From the NCBI RefSeq assembly GCF_036188265.1, contig NZ_CP108093.1, positions 806,001 to 870,000 of the forward strand: a DNA stretch of 64,000 bases. The letters are read 5' to 3'. Below the pieces are notes generated by a model, which was given only the letters and a program-made list of their open reading frames with translations, was not told where the DNA came from and made no database searches. The position numbers were made by a program, and so were the translations under genes. Position 1 is the first letter of the stretch, and every line of letters starts with the position of its first letter. Origin of the DNA: Streptomyces sp. NBC_00247 (GTDB lineage Bacteria; Actinomycetota; Actinomycetes; Streptomycetales; Streptomycetaceae). Below, piece after piece: positions 17,911-28,042 of the stretch.

Positions 17911-19302
17911 TCAGTGGGTCCTTTCGAGAAGGCGGCCGGAGGGTTCGGCGAACACGCCGTCGTGGACGATCCGTTCACCGCGCAGCCAGGTCGAGGTGAC
18001 GACGCCGTACAGGGTCCGGCCCGCGTAGGCGGTGACCTGGTTGCGGTGGTGGAGGGCCGCGGGGTCGACGGTGAAGGTGCCCTCCGGGTCGAGTACGGCG
18101 AAGTCGGCGTCGCGGCCCGGCTCGATGGCACCCTTGCGGTGCACTCCGGCGAGCAGGGCGGGGCCGGTGGACATCCAGCGCGCCACGTCGTCGAGCGAGT
18201 GGCCGCGTCGGCGGGCCTCGGTCCAGATGGCGGGGAGGCCCAGCTGGAGGGAGGAGATACCACCCCAGGCGGAGGCGAAGTCGGGCGTCTTCAGGTCGGT
18301 GGTGCACGGCGAGTGGTCGGAGACGATACAGCTGATGACCCCGTCGGCGAGCCCCTGCCACAGCGCGTCCTGGTTGGCCGCCTCCCGGATGGGCGGGCAG
18401 CACTTGAACTCGGTCGCCCCGTCCGGCACTTCCTCGGCGGTGAGGGTGAGGAAGTGCGGGCAGGACTCGACGGTGACACGTACGCCCTCGCGTTGGGCCG
18501 CGGCGATGAGCGGCAGCGCGTCGCCGGAAGAGAGGTGCAGGACGTGGACGCGGGCGTCCAGCCGTTTCGCGTGGGCGATCAACCCTTCGATCGCGGCGTT
18601 CTCGGCGGACCTGGGGCGCGAGGCCAGGAAGTCGGCGTAGGCGGGGCCGCCTTGCTGCGGGGCCGCGTCCAAGTGGCCGGGGTCCTCCGCGTGGACGATG
18701 AGCAGACCGCCGAAGCCCGCGATCTCGGCCATCGAGCGCCCCAGCCCTTCCTGGTCCAGGTGCGGGAACTCTTCGACGCCGGAAGGCGAGAGGAAGCATT
18801 TGAAGCCGAAGACCCCGGCCTCGTGGAGCGGGCGCAGGTCCTTGACGTTCGCCGGGACCGCACCGCCCCAGAAGCCGGTGTCCACGTGCGCCTTGGGGGC
18901 CGCGACCCGCTGCTTGGTCCTCAGGTGTCCGACGGTGGTGGTCGGGGGGAGGGAGTTGAGCGGCATGTCGAGGAGGGTCGTGACGCCGCCGGCAGCCGCC
19001 GCCCGGGTGGCGGTCCAGAATCCCTCCCACTCGGTTCGGCCGGGATCGTTGACGTGGACGTGGGTGTCCACGAGCCCGGGGAGGAGGGCCAGGTCGCCGA
19101 GCTCCTCCAGCCTGACGCCCGGCGGCACTTCGGCGCCGTGCGGCAGGACCGCCTCGATCCGTCCGGCCGAGACCGCGACCAGGGCGGGGCGGGTCCCCGC
19201 CGGTGTGACGACGCGGGTCGAGCGCAGCATCAGATCCGGGGCCGGGCCGCCCGGGGTGCGCCCCTCGGCGTTCAGGTCTTTCCCTACGTCCGCACCGAAC
19301 AC
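17911..19302 (-). CDS. allB: Allantoinase
   Basis: A cyclic amidohydrolase of about 463 residues. The metal-binding [17 protein letters not shown], the FKCFLSPSG segment with the Lys that becomes carbamylated, [17 protein letters not shown] and SDHSPC make the full dinuclear zinc site. It opens the ring of allantoin to give allantoate. The GTG at 19302 is chosen because AGGAG lies five bases upstream; a later ATG at 19230 is the alternative. It heads the allantoinase-allantoicase operon and is divergent from an IclR regulator. Confidence 0.93.
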   Translation of the reverse strand: MFGADVGKDLNAEGRTPGGPAPDLMLRSTRVVTPAGTRPALVAVSAGRIEAVLPHGAEVPPGVRLEELGDLALLPGLVDTHVHVNDPGRTEWEGFWTATRAAAAGGVTTLLDMPLNSLPPTTTVGHLRTKQRVAAPKAHVDTGFWGGAVPANVKDLRPLHEAGVFGFKCFLSPSGVEEFPHLDQEGLGRSMAEIAGFGGLLIVHAEDPGHLDAAPQQGGPAYADFLASRPRSAENAAIEGLIAHAKRLDARVHVLHLSSGDALPLIAAAQREGVRVTVESCPHFLTLTAEEVPDGATEFKCCPPIREAANQDALWQGLADGVISCIVSDHSPCTTDLKTPDFASAWGGISSLQLGLPAIWTEARRRGHSLDDVARWMSTGPALLAGVHRKGAIEPGRDADFAVLDPEGTFTVDPAALHHRNQVTAYAGRTLYGVVTSTWLRGERIVHDGVFAEPSGRLLERTH

Positions 19303-19359
19303 CCGTACTCCTCGCTCCGTTTGCTTGCACCGGGACAACCTCGGCGATCCCTCGGCGAA

Positions 19360-19376
19360 TTCAACGAACTGTTGAA
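19360..19376. promoter_or_regulatory. Palindromic operator upstream of allantoinase
   Basis: TTCAAC-gaact-GTTGAA is a perfect 6-bp inverted repeat with five bases between arms, 58 bp upstream of the allantoinase start and inside the intergenic region shared with the IclR gene. The core TCAAC-N5-GTTGA recurs upstream of the urate operon at 46104. An IclR-family ureide repressor is the likely ligand. The rest of 19377-19688 shows no other clear element. Confidence 0.65.
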
Positions 19377-19688
19377 GGGAGCTCCCTGCGGGGAGTCTTC
19401 ATGCGGGGTTCCCCGCCGTCAAGACCTCTCCTCCGCCGGAGCGCCGCGCCCGCATCCCCTCGGAGAGGAACGCGGGGACGGGCCGAAACTTCCGTGAAAC
19501 AGAACCAGGCTTCCGCATTTCGGAATGCCCACGGAGTCGGCGGACGCCCTCGGGAAGCTCGCGGGGCCCGCCCGCGACGACGGGAAACAGCCCCTGACCG
19601 GCAAATACGCCCTGCCACGACCAGTGCGCGGAACGCGACCCTGCCGGTACTCTGCTACCTTGCCTCCCGCTTCGAAAGGACCGTTGAC

Positions 19689-20495
19689 GTGCCGTCGTCC
19701 GACGCCAGCACTTCCGACCTCAAGACCTCCGGTTCCAGCGGCGGGGTGCAGTCCCTGGAGCGCGCCTTCGACCTGCTGGAGCGGATGGCCGACGCCGGGG
19801 GCGAGGTGGGTCTGAGCGAGCTCTCCACGACCAGCGGCCTGCCGCTCCCCACCATCCACCGCCTGATGCGCACCCTGGTGGTCTGCGGGTACGTACGCCA
19901 GCAGCCCAACCGCCGCTACGCACTGGGTCCCCGGCTGATCCGCCTGGGTGAATCGTCCTCCCGGCTGCTCGGTACCTGGGCGCGGCCCTACCTCCAGCAT
20001 CTGGTGGAGGAGACGGGCGAGACCGCGAACATGGCACTGCTCGACGGCGACGAGGTGGTGTACGTCGCGCAGGCCCCGTCGAAGCACTCGATGCGGATGT
20101 TCACCGAAGTGGGCCGCCGGGTACTGCCGCACTCCACCGGAGTCGGCAAGGCGCTGCTCGCGCACGCGTCGCCCGAGGAGGTACGGGCGTTGCTGGCGCG
20201 CACCGGGATGCCGGCCGCCACCGAGAAGACGATCACCACCCCTGACGGCTTCCTCGAAGCGCTGGAGCAGGTCCGCCGCACCGGTTACGCCGTCGACGAC
20301 AACGAGCAGGAGATCGGGGTGCGGTGTCTCGCCGTCGCCGTGCCCGACTCTCCCACCGCCGCCGCGATCTCCATCTCGGGCCCGGCCGGACGCGTCACGG
20401 AGGCGGCGACGGAACGGATCGTGCCGATCCTCCAGGAGACCGCGAAGAAGCTCTCCGAGGTTCTCGCGGCGGGGGGGTTGAGCGGCGGGGGTTGA
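19689..20495 (+). CDS. IclR-family transcriptional regulator (probable allantoin-pathway repressor)
   Basis: A 268-residue protein with an N-terminal winged helix-turn-helix (VQSLERAFDLLERM, then LSELSTTSGLPLPTIHRLMRTL) and a C-terminal IclR effector domain (GKALLAHASPEEVRALL, GYAVDDNEQEIGVRCLAVAV). The GTG at 19689 is chosen because AAAGGA sits eight bases before it and the residue order matches the family. Divergence from allantoinase fits an AllR-type repressor released by a glyoxylate- or allantoate-like ligand. The ligand is inferred, not seen. Confidence 0.9.
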   Translation: MPSSDASTSDLKTSGSSGGVQSLERAFDLLERMADAGGEVGLSELSTTSGLPLPTIHRLMRTLVVCGYVRQQPNRRYALGPRLIRLGESSSRLLGTWARPYLQHLVEETGETANMALLDGDEVVYVAQAPSKHSMRMFTEVGRRVLPHSTGVGKALLAHASPEEVRALLARTGMPAATEKTITTPDGFLEALEQVRRTGYAVDDNEQEIGVRCLAVAVPDSPTAAAISISGPAGRVTEAATERIVPILQETAKKLSEVLAAGGLSGGG

Positions 20496-20566
20496 GCGGC
20501 GGGAGGCCGGGCGCCGGGAGGACGAGCCGGGCCGGTGTCCGTCACGGCCGGCGTGGCGGACGGCAC

Positions 20567-20608
20567 CGGGAGGGGCGGCGGGGACACGGCCCCCCGCCGC
20601 CCCTCCCG
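20567..20608. terminator. Strong bidirectional terminator hairpin
   Basis: A 17-bp perfect stem, CGGGAGGGGCGGCGGGG (20567-20583) with its complement at 20592-20608, closed by an eight-base loop. It lies between the convergent IclR gene and the small gene ending at 20675. Confidence 0.75.
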
Positions 20609-20674
20609 TATACGACGTACGCACGACTCTCGGACGGCCCGGGTGCGGCTTTCGAGGCCCGTCCGCGTGACGCG

Positions 20675-20989
20675 TCACCCGCGCGGCGGCTCCCCGAAGA
20701 GATCCACCGCGTTCCGTACCGCCCGGAGCCCGGGCGCCAGCGCGCTCACCGAGCCGATCGCTCCCGCGATCAGCAGCAGGGAACGGCGGAGTCGGGGAAT
20801 CTCCGGCACTCCGCTGACCGCCATGGCGTCCAGCGCGGCCAGCTCGTCCTCCGCGATGCCCCGGTCGGAGAACTCCGCGGGATGCCCGGCCAGCTCGCGA
20901 CGGAGCTTGGACACCGATGTCCGCAACTCCGTGACCCTGGGGTCCTCGCCGCTCCCGGTCACCCGCTTCTGCTCCACACTTCGCAACAA
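20675..20989 (-). CDS. Small conserved protein (DUF5955-like)
   Basis: About 105 residues: a charged helical N-terminal half (DPRVTELRTSVSKLRRELAGHPAEF and DRGIAEDELAALDAMA) and a hydrophobic C-terminal half (RRSLLLIAGAIGSVSALAPGLRAVRNAV). It resembles the actinobacterial DUF5955 family, of unknown role. Two adjacent TTG codons follow GGGGGAG at a good distance, so translation probably begins there; the frame extends to an ATG at 21079 but the extra residues are not family-like. Confidence 0.65.
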   Translation of the reverse strand: MLRSVEQKRVTGSGEDPRVTELRTSVSKLRRELAGHPAEFSDRGIAEDELAALDAMAVSGVPEIPRLRRSLLLIAGAIGSVSALAPGLRAVRNAVDLFGEPPRG

Positions 20990-21190
20990 TGCACTCCCCC
21001 TCGCACGCCATCGTGCCGTCTGCCGTTCGCGCTCCGGCGCATGGTCAAGTGCTCCGGAGTGGAGGCAAGTTAACGCCATCGGAGGTGGCCGGCGCCACTC
21101 CGTGACGAGAAATCGGGGTTACCCCTGAGAGTGACCCCGACTTCGCGTGTGCGAGCACGTTCGACGGAGCGTCGGTGGTATCCAGTGCAT

Positions 21191-21802
21191 ATGGTCCCTG
21201 TACGGAAGAACCCCCTGGTCACCGGGGTACTGCTCGCCGCCGGCGGCGGTCGGCGCCTCGGCGGCCGGCCCAAGGCACTCCTCACGTACCGAGGTCGCCC
21301 GCTGGTCGAACACGCGATTCGATCACTTCGCGACGGCGGCTGTGACCGGATCGTGGTGATCCTGGGCGCCGCCGCCGAGGAGGTGCGGTCCCGGGCGTCG
21401 CTCGCGGGATGCGCGGTGACGGTCAATCCGGAGTGGCAACGAGGCATGGGCAGTTCGCTGCGTACGGGCCTGACCGCGCTCGCGGGGACCGGAGCGGACG
21501 CGGCGCTCGTCCTCCTCGTCGACCAGCCCGGCATCGGAGCCGAGGCGGTGTCCCGGCTCCGCGCGGCCCACACCTCGCGGGTGGCCCTGGCGGCAGCCTC
21601 GTACGACGGCACGCGTGGCCACCCGGTACTCCTCGGCGCGGACCACTGGGCGGGGGTGTCGGCGGGAGCGACGGGCGACCAGGGGGCCCGCGCCTATCTG
21701 CGGGAGCACCGGGAGGCGCTCAGGCTCGTCGAGTGCGGTGACGTGGCGCAGCCGTACGACATCGACACCCCGGAGGACTTGGTGCGCCTCGTGGACCGGT
21801 GA
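21191..21802 (+). CDS. MobA-like nucleotidyltransferase (molybdenum cofactor cytidylyltransferase type)
   Basis: About 203 residues. The nucleotide-binding motif LLAAGGGRRLGGRPKALL, VNPEWQRGMGSSLRTGL and LLVDQPGI mark the MocA/MobA NTP-transferase family, which attaches CMP or GMP to molybdopterin. Placed beside allantoin genes, it may mature a molybdenum hydroxylase such as xanthine dehydrogenase, whose product urate feeds this pathway. No dehydrogenase gene is in the window. The ATG at 21191 is preferred, with a weak GGTGG upstream; the frame opens at 21131. Confidence 0.82.
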   Translation: MVPVRKNPLVTGVLLAAGGGRRLGGRPKALLTYRGRPLVEHAIRSLRDGGCDRIVVILGAAAEEVRSRASLAGCAVTVNPEWQRGMGSSLRTGLTALAGTGADAALVLLVDQPGIGAEAVSRLRAAHTSRVALAAASYDGTRGHPVLLGADHWAGVSAGATGDQGARAYLREHREALRLVECGDVAQPYDIDTPEDLVRLVDR

Positions 21803-21828
21803 GAAGCCGCCGGGACGCCGCCCGCACC

Positions 21829-22287
21829 CTACAGACCCAGTCGTCCGGCGAATGCCGAGAAGGCGGGTGCCACGACCCGCCATCGGCACAGATCGGTGTC
21901 GTCCGTCCAGAAGTCGGTACCGACGACCCGTGGGTCGTCAGGATCGGTCCGGTAGTCGAGCGCGAGGGCGCCGTCATCGCCAGGATTGCGCGTGATGGCG
22001 ATCAGCACTGCCTGATCGGCGTCCAGCCACGGCAGGTCGAGCGGGGCGTCCGACCGGCTTCCGCGTCCCACCCTGAAGTAGTCGGAGTACGGATCGTCGG
22101 CGAACATGTCCAGCGACATGGACGCGTACATCATCTGCTCCGGGTTCCTCACGAAGGCCAGCGGGTCCTCGAACCACGGGACGACCTCGGCCAGTACGGC
22201 ATCGCCAGGGTGTTGCCAGAGGCCGCGCTCGATGAGGGACGTCAGTCGGGCGGGCAGGGGCAGTCCTCGAACCGTCGTAGTCGCCAT
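21829..22287 (-). CDS. Conserved hypothetical protein
   Basis: A 152-residue acidic soluble protein: LPARLTSLIERGLW, VVPWFEDPLAFVRNPEQM, SLDMFADDPYSDYF, AVLIAITRNPGDDGALALDYR and FWTDD. The alternation of short aromatic strands and the LDYR-DP ending recall the SMI1/KNR4 (SUKH) immunity-type fold, but this is a loose impression. No toxin gene is adjacent. It is convergent with the nucleotidyltransferase and divergent from malate synthase. Confidence 0.6.
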   Translation of the reverse strand: MATTTVRGLPLPARLTSLIERGLWQHPGDAVLAEVVPWFEDPLAFVRNPEQMMYASMSLDMFADDPYSDYFRVGRGSRSDAPLDLPWLDADQAVLIAITRNPGDDGALALDYRTDPDDPRVVGTDFWTDDTDLCRWRVVAPAFSAFAGRLGL

Positions 22288-22365
22288 GACGCACATGTTC
22301 GCACCGCCGCCGAGGAGGCCGGGGCCGCAGTCGGCGGGGTTCGCCTCGACGCGCGCCACGCCTGC

Positions 22366-22380
22366 GAACCATTGAGGTTC
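22366..22380. promoter_or_regulatory. Candidate palindrome upstream of malate synthase
   Basis: GAACC-attga-GGTTC is a perfect inverted repeat with a five-base spacer, 133 bp upstream of the malate synthase start. It has the same size as the TCAAC-N5-GTTGA sites but a different arm sequence, so shared regulation cannot be claimed. Confidence 0.35.
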
Positions 22381-22512
22381 CACCATGAGGAAACTACTAT
22401 CCACTAGCCAGAAGACACGACCGGACCGGGAGCCCTGCAGCCCCCGCACGCCGGGCGTCACGCCCGGCGTCACGCCCGCCCGCTCGCCCGCTCGCTGAAG
22501 GAGTGACAGCTC

Positions 22513-24132
<1,620 letters not shown>

Positions 24133-24154
24133 GCGCACCCCGCTCCCGCCCCGG

Positions 24155-24186
24155 CCGCCCCCGGCACCGCACCACGCCGGGGGCGG
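24155..24186 (+). terminator. Terminator after malate synthase
   Basis: CCGCCCCCGGC (24155-24165) pairs perfectly with GCCGGGGGCGG (24176-24186) across a ten-base loop, starting 23 bases after the malate synthase stop. Confidence 0.65.
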
Positions 24187-24262
24187 TCGCGCGCGTACGC
24201 GCTGCTTGTCGGCATGACCCAGGTCACAGGAACCCGGCCCGTGCCGCGGAGAGATGACAGGT

Positions 24263-24892
24263 GTGAGGGAACAAGAAGACGACGACCTGCGCCGACGCGT
24301 ACGGGCGGGTGAACGCGAGGCGTTCGCCGAGCTGTACGAGGAGTGCGCGCCCCGGGTCCACCGGCACGCTCTGCGGCTGACGGGCGACCCGTCGGCCGCC
24401 GAGGACATCATGTCGGAGACCTTTCTGACCGCCTGGCGCCGACGGGAGACAGTGACGGAGGAGGGCGGCCCACTGCTCCCCTGGCTCCTCGGCATCGCCA
24501 CCCACAAGTGCGAGAACGCCCGGCGCGGAGCCCGCCGCCGCATCGCCTTCCTCGCCCGCTGGCCGAGGCCCGAAGTGGTGCCGGACTTCGCCCCGGAGAC
24601 CGTGGGCCGCCTCGACGACGTGAGGCGGCTCCGGGCGGTCCAGGAGTCTCTCGGCAGGCTGCGACGGCACGACCGGGAGGTGCTGTCCCTGTGCGTGTGG
24701 TCCGGACTCGACTACGAGCAGGCCGCGCGGGCCCTGGGAGTGCCGGTCGGGACGGTGCGCTCGCGCCTCTCGCGCGCCCGCGAGAGGCTCGCCCGGCTCG
24801 TGGAAGAGGAACGGGAACCGCGCGGCACTCGCGGAGAGGTGACAGGTACGGCCGTACTCACGGCCCTGCCCGTACGGGAGGAGACCCGATGA
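24263..24892 (+). CDS. ECF-type RNA polymerase sigma factor
   Basis: About 209 residues with sigma region 2 (FAELYEECAPRVHRHALRLTGDPSAAEDIMSETFLTAWRRR) and region 4 (RRHDREVLSLCVWSGLDYEQAARALGVPVGTVRSRLSRARERL). The GTG at 24263 has GGAG nine bases upstream; an ATG at 24254 is nearly adjacent to the same GGAG and less likely. The gene overlaps the next in ATGA. Such sigma/CU044_5270 pairs are frequent in Streptomyces. GGAAC at 24229 resembles an ECF -35 box, which would allow autoregulation, but no matching -10 is clear. Confidence 0.9.
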   Translation: MREQEDDDLRRRVRAGEREAFAELYEECAPRVHRHALRLTGDPSAAEDIMSETFLTAWRRRETVTEEGGPLLPWLLGIATHKCENARRGARRRIAFLARWPRPEVVPDFAPETVGRLDDVRRLRAVQESLGRLRRHDREVLSLCVWSGLDYEQAARALGVPVGTVRSRLSRARERLARLVEEEREPRGTRGEVTGTAVLTALPVREETR

Positions 24893-26013
24893 ACCACGAC
24901 GACACCGGCCTGTCCCAGGACCGGCGCGGCGTCCGGCAGCCGCCGGACGCCGACGCCCGGGAGATCGCCCGGCTGTTGCCGGCCCCGGACGTGGACGCGC
25001 TCTCCCCCGAGCGGCACCGCCACCACAAGGAGCTGCTCATGAACCTCATCGACCACGACACGGCCGAACAGGCCGGCACCACCACCGTCACCTCCGGAAC
25101 CAGCGGGCCCGGCCGGTCGCCCCGTCGCCGTTTCCTCCGCCCGGCCCTGCTCGTACCGGTGTCGGCGTTCACCCTCGCCGGAGTGGTGATCACCGCCGTC
25201 GCCGTCGCCCCGGGCCCGGACCGGCCGACCACTTCCGCCTCGCCCGCGTCCGGCGGCACCGGCCACGGCGGCCCGGCTCTGCTGCACCGCATCTCCGCGG
25301 TGGCACTGCGCACGGGCGTGCCCGCCGTCCGCGACGACCAGTTCCTCTACACCCGTTCCACGGTCCGGGGCGCGGACCTCACCAGCGGGAAGGCCGTGGT
25401 CGGCCCGCCGGAGGAGCGCGAGGAGTGGGCCGCCCAGGACCCGCGTCCGCTGAAGAAGCTCGGTCTGATCCGGACCGGCGGGGAGACCTTCGCCATCAAC
25501 GCGGAGCTGGGCGACACGGAGGGCACGCCCGCCGGGCTCAGCCGTCCCACGTACGCCTGGCTCGGCTCGCTCCCTACCGACCCGGAGAAGCTGCTGACGT
25601 ACCTCTACGCGCACACCCCCGAATCCCCCGACCAGGAGCGCGCCCAGGCCGTCTTCGACCGGATCGGCGAGCTGCTGACCGCGGTGATGCCCGCGCCCAC
25701 CGCCGCCGCCCTGTACGAGGCCGCGGCCAGACTCCCGGGAGTGGTCGAGGCCCCGCAGGCCGCCGACGCCCTCGGACGGCACGGACTCGGTATCGCCCGC
25801 GAGGACACCCGGTACGGCACCCGGACCGAGTGGGTCTTCGACCGGACCGACCTCTCCTTCCTCGGTTCGCGCAGCTACCTCACCGAGGACACCTCGTACG
25901 GGGAGGCGGGCACCCTCCTCTCCGGTCTGGCGCGGACCGGTTGGGGCGTGGTCGACCGGGCGGGCGAGCTGCCCGCGAAGACGGCGGGAGAGAGGCAGAC
26001 CGGGCAGAGCTGA
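24889..26013 (+). CDS. CU044_5270-family membrane protein, possible sigma-factor partner
   Basis: A 374-residue protein with a ~75-residue cytoplasmic N-terminus, one transmembrane helix (LLVPVSAFTLAGVVITAVAVAPG, about residues 87-109) and a large extracellular domain typical of the CU044_5270 family (DDQFLYTRSTVRG, LPTDPEKLLTYLYAHTPE, TAALYEAAARLPGVV, GIAREDTRYGTRTEWVFD). It is translationally coupled to the ECF sigma gene. The N-terminus may hold the sigma factor at the membrane, but no recognisable zinc anti-sigma motif is present. Confidence 0.85.
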   Translation: MNHDDTGLSQDRRGVRQPPDADAREIARLLPAPDVDALSPERHRHHKELLMNLIDHDTAEQAGTTTVTSGTSGPGRSPRRRFLRPALLVPVSAFTLAGVVITAVAVAPGPDRPTTSASPASGGTGHGGPALLHRISAVALRTGVPAVRDDQFLYTRSTVRGADLTSGKAVVGPPEEREEWAAQDPRPLKKLGLIRTGGETFAINAELGDTEGTPAGLSRPTYAWLGSLPTDPEKLLTYLYAHTPESPDQERAQAVFDRIGELLTAVMPAPTAAALYEAAARLPGVVEAPQAADALGRHGLGIAREDTRYGTRTEWVFDRTDLSFLGSRSYLTEDTSYGEAGTLLSGLARTGWGVVDRAGELPAKTAGERQTGQS

Positions 26014-26023
26014 CCGCGTACGG

Positions 26024-26503
26024 TCAGACGGTGCCGGGCGGGCCCTTCTCCCCGCTCACCTCCGCCCACACCGTCTTGCCCGGTGCACCGGGTCGGGGCG
26101 CGACTCCCCAGCGGTCGGCGAGCCGGGAGACGAGGAGGAGCCCCCGGCCCGACTCCTCGTCCAAGGCCGGTTCGAGCGGATCACCGGGTGACGGGCACCG
26201 CTCGGTGCGGGTGTCCGTCACCTCCACCCGCAGAGTGCTGCCCACCTCGGTGAGCCGCACATGGAAGTCCCGGCCCGCCACCCGACCGTGACGCACCGCG
26301 TTCGCGGTCAGCTCGGCGGCGATGAGGGACAGAGTGTCGTTCGTCTCCGAAGTCCAGGGGTGTCCCCACTCGTGCAGCCGAAGCGAGACGAGCCGTCGGG
26401 ACAACCGGGCACCGCGCGGTGTCGAGGTGAACCGCATGGCGAACTCCCGTGTCGGAGTGCGATTTTCAACCATTTCCCCGGGAGAGGTAATTGCTTCGTT
26501 CAT
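26024..26503 (-). CDS. ATP-binding protein (RsbW/SpoIIAB-like HATPase)
   Basis: A 159-residue GHKL ATPase domain: LIAAELTANAVRHGR is the N-box, DTRTERCPSP the G1 region and EESGRGLLLVSRLADRWG the G2 box. These single-domain proteins act as anti-sigma kinases or nucleotide-dependent regulators. It is divergent from an XRE/DUF397 pair, a module repeated many times in Streptomyces. The ATG at 26503 fits the family length. Confidence 0.9.
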   Translation of the reverse strand: MNEAITSPGEMVENRTPTREFAMRFTSTPRGARLSRRLVSLRLHEWGHPWTSETNDTLSLIAAELTANAVRHGRVAGRDFHVRLTEVGSTLRVEVTDTRTERCPSPGDPLEPALDEESGRGLLLVSRLADRWGVAPRPGAPGKTVWAEVSGEKGPPGTV

Positions 26504-26642
26504 GAGGAAAACCCTGGCCGCGTCCGCATAACGTGACCAGGACTGACGCGCTGACGGCTCGGTGCTGTACGCGGCAGTGCGCACCCTGTACACGCGACGG
26601 AGCGTGAGACGGCAGGGCGGAACGATCGTGGAGGCAGGCGTC

Positions 26643-27476
26643 ATGCCGGAGCAGCAGCAACCACCTGAGGCGTACGAGAGCGGGACGGGCATCCTGGCCG
26701 TCTTCGGGCGCCAGTTGAAACTGTTCCGGGCGGCGGCCGGTCTGGAGCGGGCCCAGCTCGGCAACTTGACCGGGTACTCCGCCTCCACCATCGCGGCCTT
26801 CGAGCAGGGGCGACGCATCCCCCCGCCGAAGTTCATCGACCAGGTGGACGAGGTCCTCGGGGCCAACGGGGTGCTGGGCGCGGGCAAGGAGGAAGTGGCC
26901 CGCGCGCAGTATCCGGCCTTCTTCCGGGACGCCGCCAAAATGGAGGCGGAGGCGGCGGAACTCTCCGGCTACGAGTCCCTGGTGGTCAATGGCCCCCTTC
27001 AGACCGAGGAGTACACCCGCGCGCTCCTGAAGGATCGTCGCCCCCTGCTCGACGAGGCCACCATCGAACTCCGGGTGGCCGCACGGCAGGCGCGCCAAGA
27101 GATCTTCAACCGCTGGCCGGCACCCTTGCTCAGCTTCGTGATGGAGGAGTACGTCATTACCCGGGGCCTGGGCGGCCGCGAGGCGCGACGCGGCCAGCTC
27201 GAACACCTGCTGCTGATCGGGGAGAAGCGCAATGTCGAGATCCAGGTGATGCCGGCGGACCGCGAGGACAACGCGGGCGTGGACGGCCCGTTCACTCTCC
27301 TCACTCCGCATCACGGCGAGCCGGTCGGCTATCTCGAAGTGCAGGGTCGGAGCACACTGGTGACCGAGCGGGCGGAGGTCCGGGCCTTGTCGGCCCGCTA
27401 TGGGATCATCCGAGCCCAGGCCCTCAACCCGCGTGAGTCCCTGGGCTTCATCGAGAAACAACTGGGAGAGGTATGA
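26643..27476 (+). CDS. XRE-family helix-turn-helix protein with DUF5753 sensor domain
   Basis: A 277-residue protein. The HTH occupies about residues 20-60 (LKLFRAAAGLERAQLGNLTGYSASTIAAFEQGRR). A DUF5753 domain follows (ELSGYESLVVNGPLQTEEYTRALL, RQARQEIF, NVEIQVMPADREDNAGVDGPFTLL). GGAGG lies eight bases before the ATG at 26643. It overlaps the next gene by ATGA, the standard arrangement with DUF397 proteins, in which the DUF397 protein is the regulator's partner. Confidence 0.92.
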   Translation: MPEQQQPPEAYESGTGILAVFGRQLKLFRAAAGLERAQLGNLTGYSASTIAAFEQGRRIPPPKFIDQVDEVLGANGVLGAGKEEVARAQYPAFFRDAAKMEAEAAELSGYESLVVNGPLQTEEYTRALLKDRRPLLDEATIELRVAARQARQEIFNRWPAPLLSFVMEEYVITRGLGGREARRGQLEHLLLIGEKRNVEIQVMPADREDNAGVDGPFTLLTPHHGEPVGYLEVQGRSTLVTERAEVRALSARYGIIRAQALNPRESLGFIEKQLGEV

Positions 27477-27920
27477 GCGTCCACGTCACCACAGGCGGTT
27501 CCGTCGCAGCACTCCACTGGGTCAAGAGCAGCCACAGCGGCGCCGAAGGCGGGAATTGCCTTGAGGTCGCCACCTCCCCCGGCACCGTCCACGTCCGCGA
27601 CTCCAAGCAGCACACCGGCCCCACACTCACCCTGGCCCCACACGCCTGGACAGCGTTCGTGACCGACGCCGCACGCGATTGACCCCGTAGCCGTTGCCGA
27701 AAGGATTGGCAGAGGTATGAGCGTCCACGTCACCACAGGCGGTTCCGTCGCAGCACTCCACTGGGTCAAGAGCAGCCACAGCGGCGCCGAAGGCGGGGAC
27801 TGCCTGGAGGCGGCCACCTCCCCCGGCACCGTCCACGTCCGCGACTCCAAGCAGCACACCGGCCCCACACTCACCCTGGCCCCCCACGCCTGGACAGCGT
27901 TCGTGACCGACGCCGCACGC
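27467..27920 (+). repeat. Tandem duplication, 244-bp period
   Basis: Positions 27467-27676 recur almost unchanged at 27711-27920. The two copies of a DUF397 gene differ at three internal residues and at the last residue. The near identity at silent sites implies recent duplication or gene conversion. Confidence 0.95.
27473..27682 (+). CDS. DUF397 protein, copy 1
   Basis: A 69-residue protein with the DUF397 core (LHWVKSSHSGAEGGNCLEVA, VHVRDSKQ, AWTAFV). Its start overlaps the XRE stop in ATGA, so it is translated with that regulator. DUF397 proteins pair with XRE/DUF5753 regulators in Streptomyces developmental signalling modules. Confidence 0.92.
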   Translation: MSVHVTTGGSVAALHWVKSSHSGAEGGNCLEVATSPGTVHVRDSKQHTGPTLTLAPHAWTAFVTDAARD

Positions 27921-27926
27921 TACTGA
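27717..27926 (+). CDS. DUF397 protein, copy 2
   Basis: A 69-residue near-copy of the preceding gene. Differences are N to D and V to A in the GGNCLEVA/GGDCLEAA segment and D to Y at the last residue. It keeps its own ribosome binding site (GGCAGAGG) because the duplicated unit includes the end of the XRE gene. It is probably co-transcribed with copy 1. Confidence 0.9.
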   Translation: MSVHVTTGGSVAALHWVKSSHSGAEGGDCLEAATSPGTVHVRDSKQHTGPTLTLAPHAWTAFVTDAARY

Positions 27927-27958
27927 CCCGGGGACCTGAACCCGAGCCGTGCAGCGAA

Positions 27959-28000
27959 CGGCCGCCCCGCCCCCGCTGGTGTACGGGGGCGGGGCGGCCG
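27959..28000. terminator. Strong bidirectional terminator hairpin
   Basis: CGGCCGCCCCGCCCCCG (27959-27975) forms a perfect 17-bp stem with 27984-28000 across an eight-base loop. It separates the DUF397 genes from the convergent FG-GAP gene. Confidence 0.8.
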
Positions 28001-28042
28001 GTGTTCGCCGATGCGCTCAGCGCGCATCGCCGGGTTCAGCGA

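Noticed and set aside
24229..24262. ECF-type promoter for the sigma factor
   Set aside because: A GGAAC box is present but no matching -10 element at the correct distance could be seen.
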